Assembly (NCBI GenBank): GCA_002435365.1
Contig: DJMM01000035.1
Location: forward strand, 41,683-50,710
Direction: 5' to 3'
Origin: Ignavibacteriales bacterium UBA6490
GTDB lineage: Bacteria > Bacteroidota > Ignavibacteria > Ignavibacteriales > Ignavibacteriaceae
DNA: 9,028 nt
The notes beneath the pieces were generated by a model. It did no database searches. It worked only from the letters and a program-made list of their open reading frames with translations, and was not told the DNA's origin. Positions 7,230 through 9,028 of this stretch are shown here, piece after piece (the stretch's first letter is position 1; every line of letters starts with the position of its first letter). The position numbers and the translations under genes were made by a program.

Positions 7230-9028
7230 ATGATGAATACTTTATTGAAACATACCGGTAAATATTTTCTATTGATTATGATGCTTGTTCCTTTAGCGCA
7301 GGTGCCGGCACAGGTTGAATCTCCGTCGTTGTCATTCACAAGGGGAAGATTATGGCAGAGCGTTTTCAACGGAAAGATAGGACCGAGTTTTAACAACTGG
7401 AGGCGGATAGGTGTGGGTCTGGACTGGCCCGGATTCGAGATAAGCTGGGTAAATGAACCGCTGGGTGATGCACCTTCATATATGCTTACAGGGGGACTGA
7501 TACTGGGATGCAAAAAACCTAACGATAGTGTTTTTGTAGTAGAAGATTGGTCTATTTCCGCGAGCACGGTATCCACAGAACCAGGTGCAAAATACAGGAT
7601 GGCAAAGCATTCTTTTGTTTATAAGGATGGGGAAAACCACTGGCTTCAGAAAAATCCGGATGCAGGGGAAGAGGTAATTGAATCCGTTTGGGAATATAAC
7701 GTCAATTACTCCGATCCTTATGGGATACTCCGCCAGCTTCCGGTAAGGGTTAAACGCACCGCTCATCAGTGGAACGGCAGCAAGCGTGAAGAAAATTATG
7801 TGCTCTATGATTATGTAATTACAAATATATCCGGTGAGATTAAAAACACCCTGCAGATAGTTGATACATCCAGAATTCATACTGTGGTGGATACTCTGAA
7901 AGATTTTTACATAATGCTTAACTATGCAATGCATGCAAACTCGCGTTCGTGGAGTGTTTTATTTCCTGCCGAACCGCCCGGGGCAAAGAACACGCTTTTT
8001 ATTTATGATCCATCGAACAAGCTTATCTGGGGCAGGGCGGGTGATTACAAGGAAACCCAGAAAGTTGAACCTGATTATGGACTTACAAATTCACAGGGAA
8101 TAGTTACACCTAACGGACTAAGCGGAGAATTTCTCTCTCCCGGCTTTGTTGGATTGAAGCTTATCTATGCGGATCCCAATAAGCAGGGACGCTCTACCTA
8201 CATAAATGGATATGGATGGTCGGCGGGTGATAAGTCATTCGATTTTTCGGGTCCGCTGCTTAATAAGAACACTGAAGAATCCCAGTATGATCTGATAAAA
8301 GATCCATCCACGGCCCCGAATTACGGGAATACACCTGTATCCCCTTTTATGCAGCGTAACAGGATGTGGAGCATGATGTCTTTGGGTCCATGGGATATTC
8401 TGCCGGGCGACTCGGTAAGATTTGTTGTTGCAGAACTTGTTGACGGTGCCGATTATAAATATGCTGTAGACACATCTGCGTTTAAGCAGATAAGCCAGGA
8501 TGGAAACAAGCTTTTTGTATCTTCTGCAAAGAAAGCCCAATTCACTTTTGAGAATAATTTTAATCATCCTGATCCTCCGGCAGCTCCGGATTTCACGGTT
8601 GACTTTTATAAGGAAAGAGAAAGATTTGTGGCGAACCTTATAACCTGGAAAGATACTTACGATAATTATCCTGATCCCGATGACGGTATCGAGGATCTTG
8701 TCGGATACAGGCTTTACCGCTCTGCATTTCTGCCCATCGGGCCGTGGGATTCAGCAGGTGTTGTTTATAAACAGGATCCCCGTAACTATGATCCGATAAG
8801 CCGGACATATTCATTTGTAGATTCTGTTGTAGAGATCGGTACTGGTTATTACTATGCTCTTACTGCATTTGATTCAGGCCGGGCAGCCTGGAACATAAAT
8901 CCATCCGCAAGATTTGAAGAGACTGGAAGCAGCGGCAGGGTGCCCCCGCTGGAGTCTTCCATTTTTGCAAACAGGAAAATCCAGAGATTCACAACCACAC
9001 TACCGGCAGCTCAGAAGCTGGATGATGT
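7230..9028 (+). CDS. Large exported protein with fibronectin-III-like module, cut by the window end
   Basis: An open frame of 599 codons with no stop before the window edge, so the C-terminus is missing. Residues 1-28 form a signal peptide (KYFLLIMMLVPLAQVPAQ) without a lipobox cysteine. The mature start carries RGRLWQSVFNGKIG (38-51) and WRRIGVGLDWPGFE (57-70). LSPGFVGLKLIYADP (302-316) and LGPWDILPGDSVRFVVAELV (385-404) follow; I recall similar phrases in large exported proteins of Ignavibacteria, KSB1 and Marinimicrobia. Residues about 446-550 look like a fibronectin type III module: PPAAPDF, LITWKD, an acidic PDPDDG, VGYRLYRS and YYYALTAFDSG. A T9SS sorting domain may follow beyond the window. 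The ATG is two bases after the receptor stop, with no Shine-Dalgarno site, so translation is probably coupled to the receptor. A second ATG at 7233 is equally possible. The function is unknown; a surface partner of the receptor is an inference. Confidence 0.85.
   Translation, partial: MMNTLLKHTGKYFLLIMMLVPLAQVPAQVESPSLSFTRGRLWQSVFNGKIGPSFNNWRRIGVGLDWPGFEISWVNEPLGDAPSYMLTGGLILGCKKPNDSVFVVEDWSISASTVSTEPGAKYRMAKHSFVYKDGENHWLQKNPDAGEEVIESVWEYNVNYSDPYGILRQLPVRVKRTAHQWNGSKREENYVLYDYVITNISGEIKNTLQIVDTSRIHTVVDTLKDFYIMLNYAMHANSRSWSVLFPAEPPGAKNTLFIYDPSNKLIWGRAGDYKETQKVEPDYGLTNSQGIVTPNGLSGEFLSPGFVGLKLIYADPNKQGRSTYINGYGWSAGDKSFDFSGPLLNKNTEESQYDLIKDPSTAPNYGNTPVSPFMQRNRMWSMMSLGPWDILPGDSVRFVVAELVDGADYKYAVDTSAFKQISQDGNKLFVSSAKKAQFTFENNFNHPDPPAAPDFTVDFYKERERFVANLITWKDTYDNYPDPDDGIEDLVGYRLYRSAFLPIGPWDSAGVVYKQDPRNYDPISRTYSFVDSVVEIGTGYYYALTAFDSGRAAWNINPSARFEETGSSGRVPPLESSIFANRKIQRFTTTLPAAQKLDD

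Noticed and set aside
7205..7934. Minus-strand open frames opposite the partial exported protein
   Set aside because: They lie antisense to a 599-codon frame with a signal peptide and a fibronectin-III-like module, and they show no domains of their own.

Overview
The window looks like chromosome of a Gram-negative bacterium of the FCB group, most likely Ignavibacteria/Melioribacter-like Ignavibacteriota or a close neighbour. The main evidence is the C-terminal sorting domain of the protein at 2702-4126. It carries the QNYPNPFNPST motif, the form of type IX secretion (T9SS) domain that I associate with Ignavibacteria and related phyla. A TonB-dependent receptor with an N-terminal carboxypeptidase-regulatory-like domain and a DUF4412-type exported protein fit the same group. 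The DNA is moderately AT-rich. Every supported gene lies on the plus strand. This assignment rests on motif recognition, not on a database search.

Layout. 1-234 is an AT-rich leader with a short palindrome. 235-1077 encodes an intact class I SAM-dependent methyltransferase of unknown substrate. 1078-1688 is a 611-base stretch in which I see no convincing gene. 1689-2339 encodes a small exported DUF4412-like protein with a methionine-dense centre and a strong Shine-Dalgarno sequence. A 14-bp hairpin with a GTAA tetraloop follows at 2348-2381, then a possible two-helix membrane protein (2392-2592). 2702-4126 encodes a secreted, probably propeller-like protein with a T9SS sorting domain, closed by an 11-bp hairpin at 4138-4171. 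4204-7227 encodes a full-length TonB-dependent outer-membrane receptor. Only 2 bases separate it from a second large exported protein (7230 to the window end) that is cut off by the window edge and contains a fibronectin-III-like module.

How the genes may fit together. The second half of the window looks like a cell-surface module: a surface-sorted protein, then a receptor and an exported partner that are probably translated from one message. No SusD-like lipoprotein is visible next to the receptor, and the downstream partner has a signal peptide without a lipobox. The pair is therefore not a standard SusC/SusD locus. The transported substrate cannot be read from the sequence. The first half (methyltransferase, DUF4412 protein, small membrane protein) has no evident functional link to the surface module. 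I found no CRISPR array, tRNA, rRNA, transposase, phage gene or recognisable defence system.
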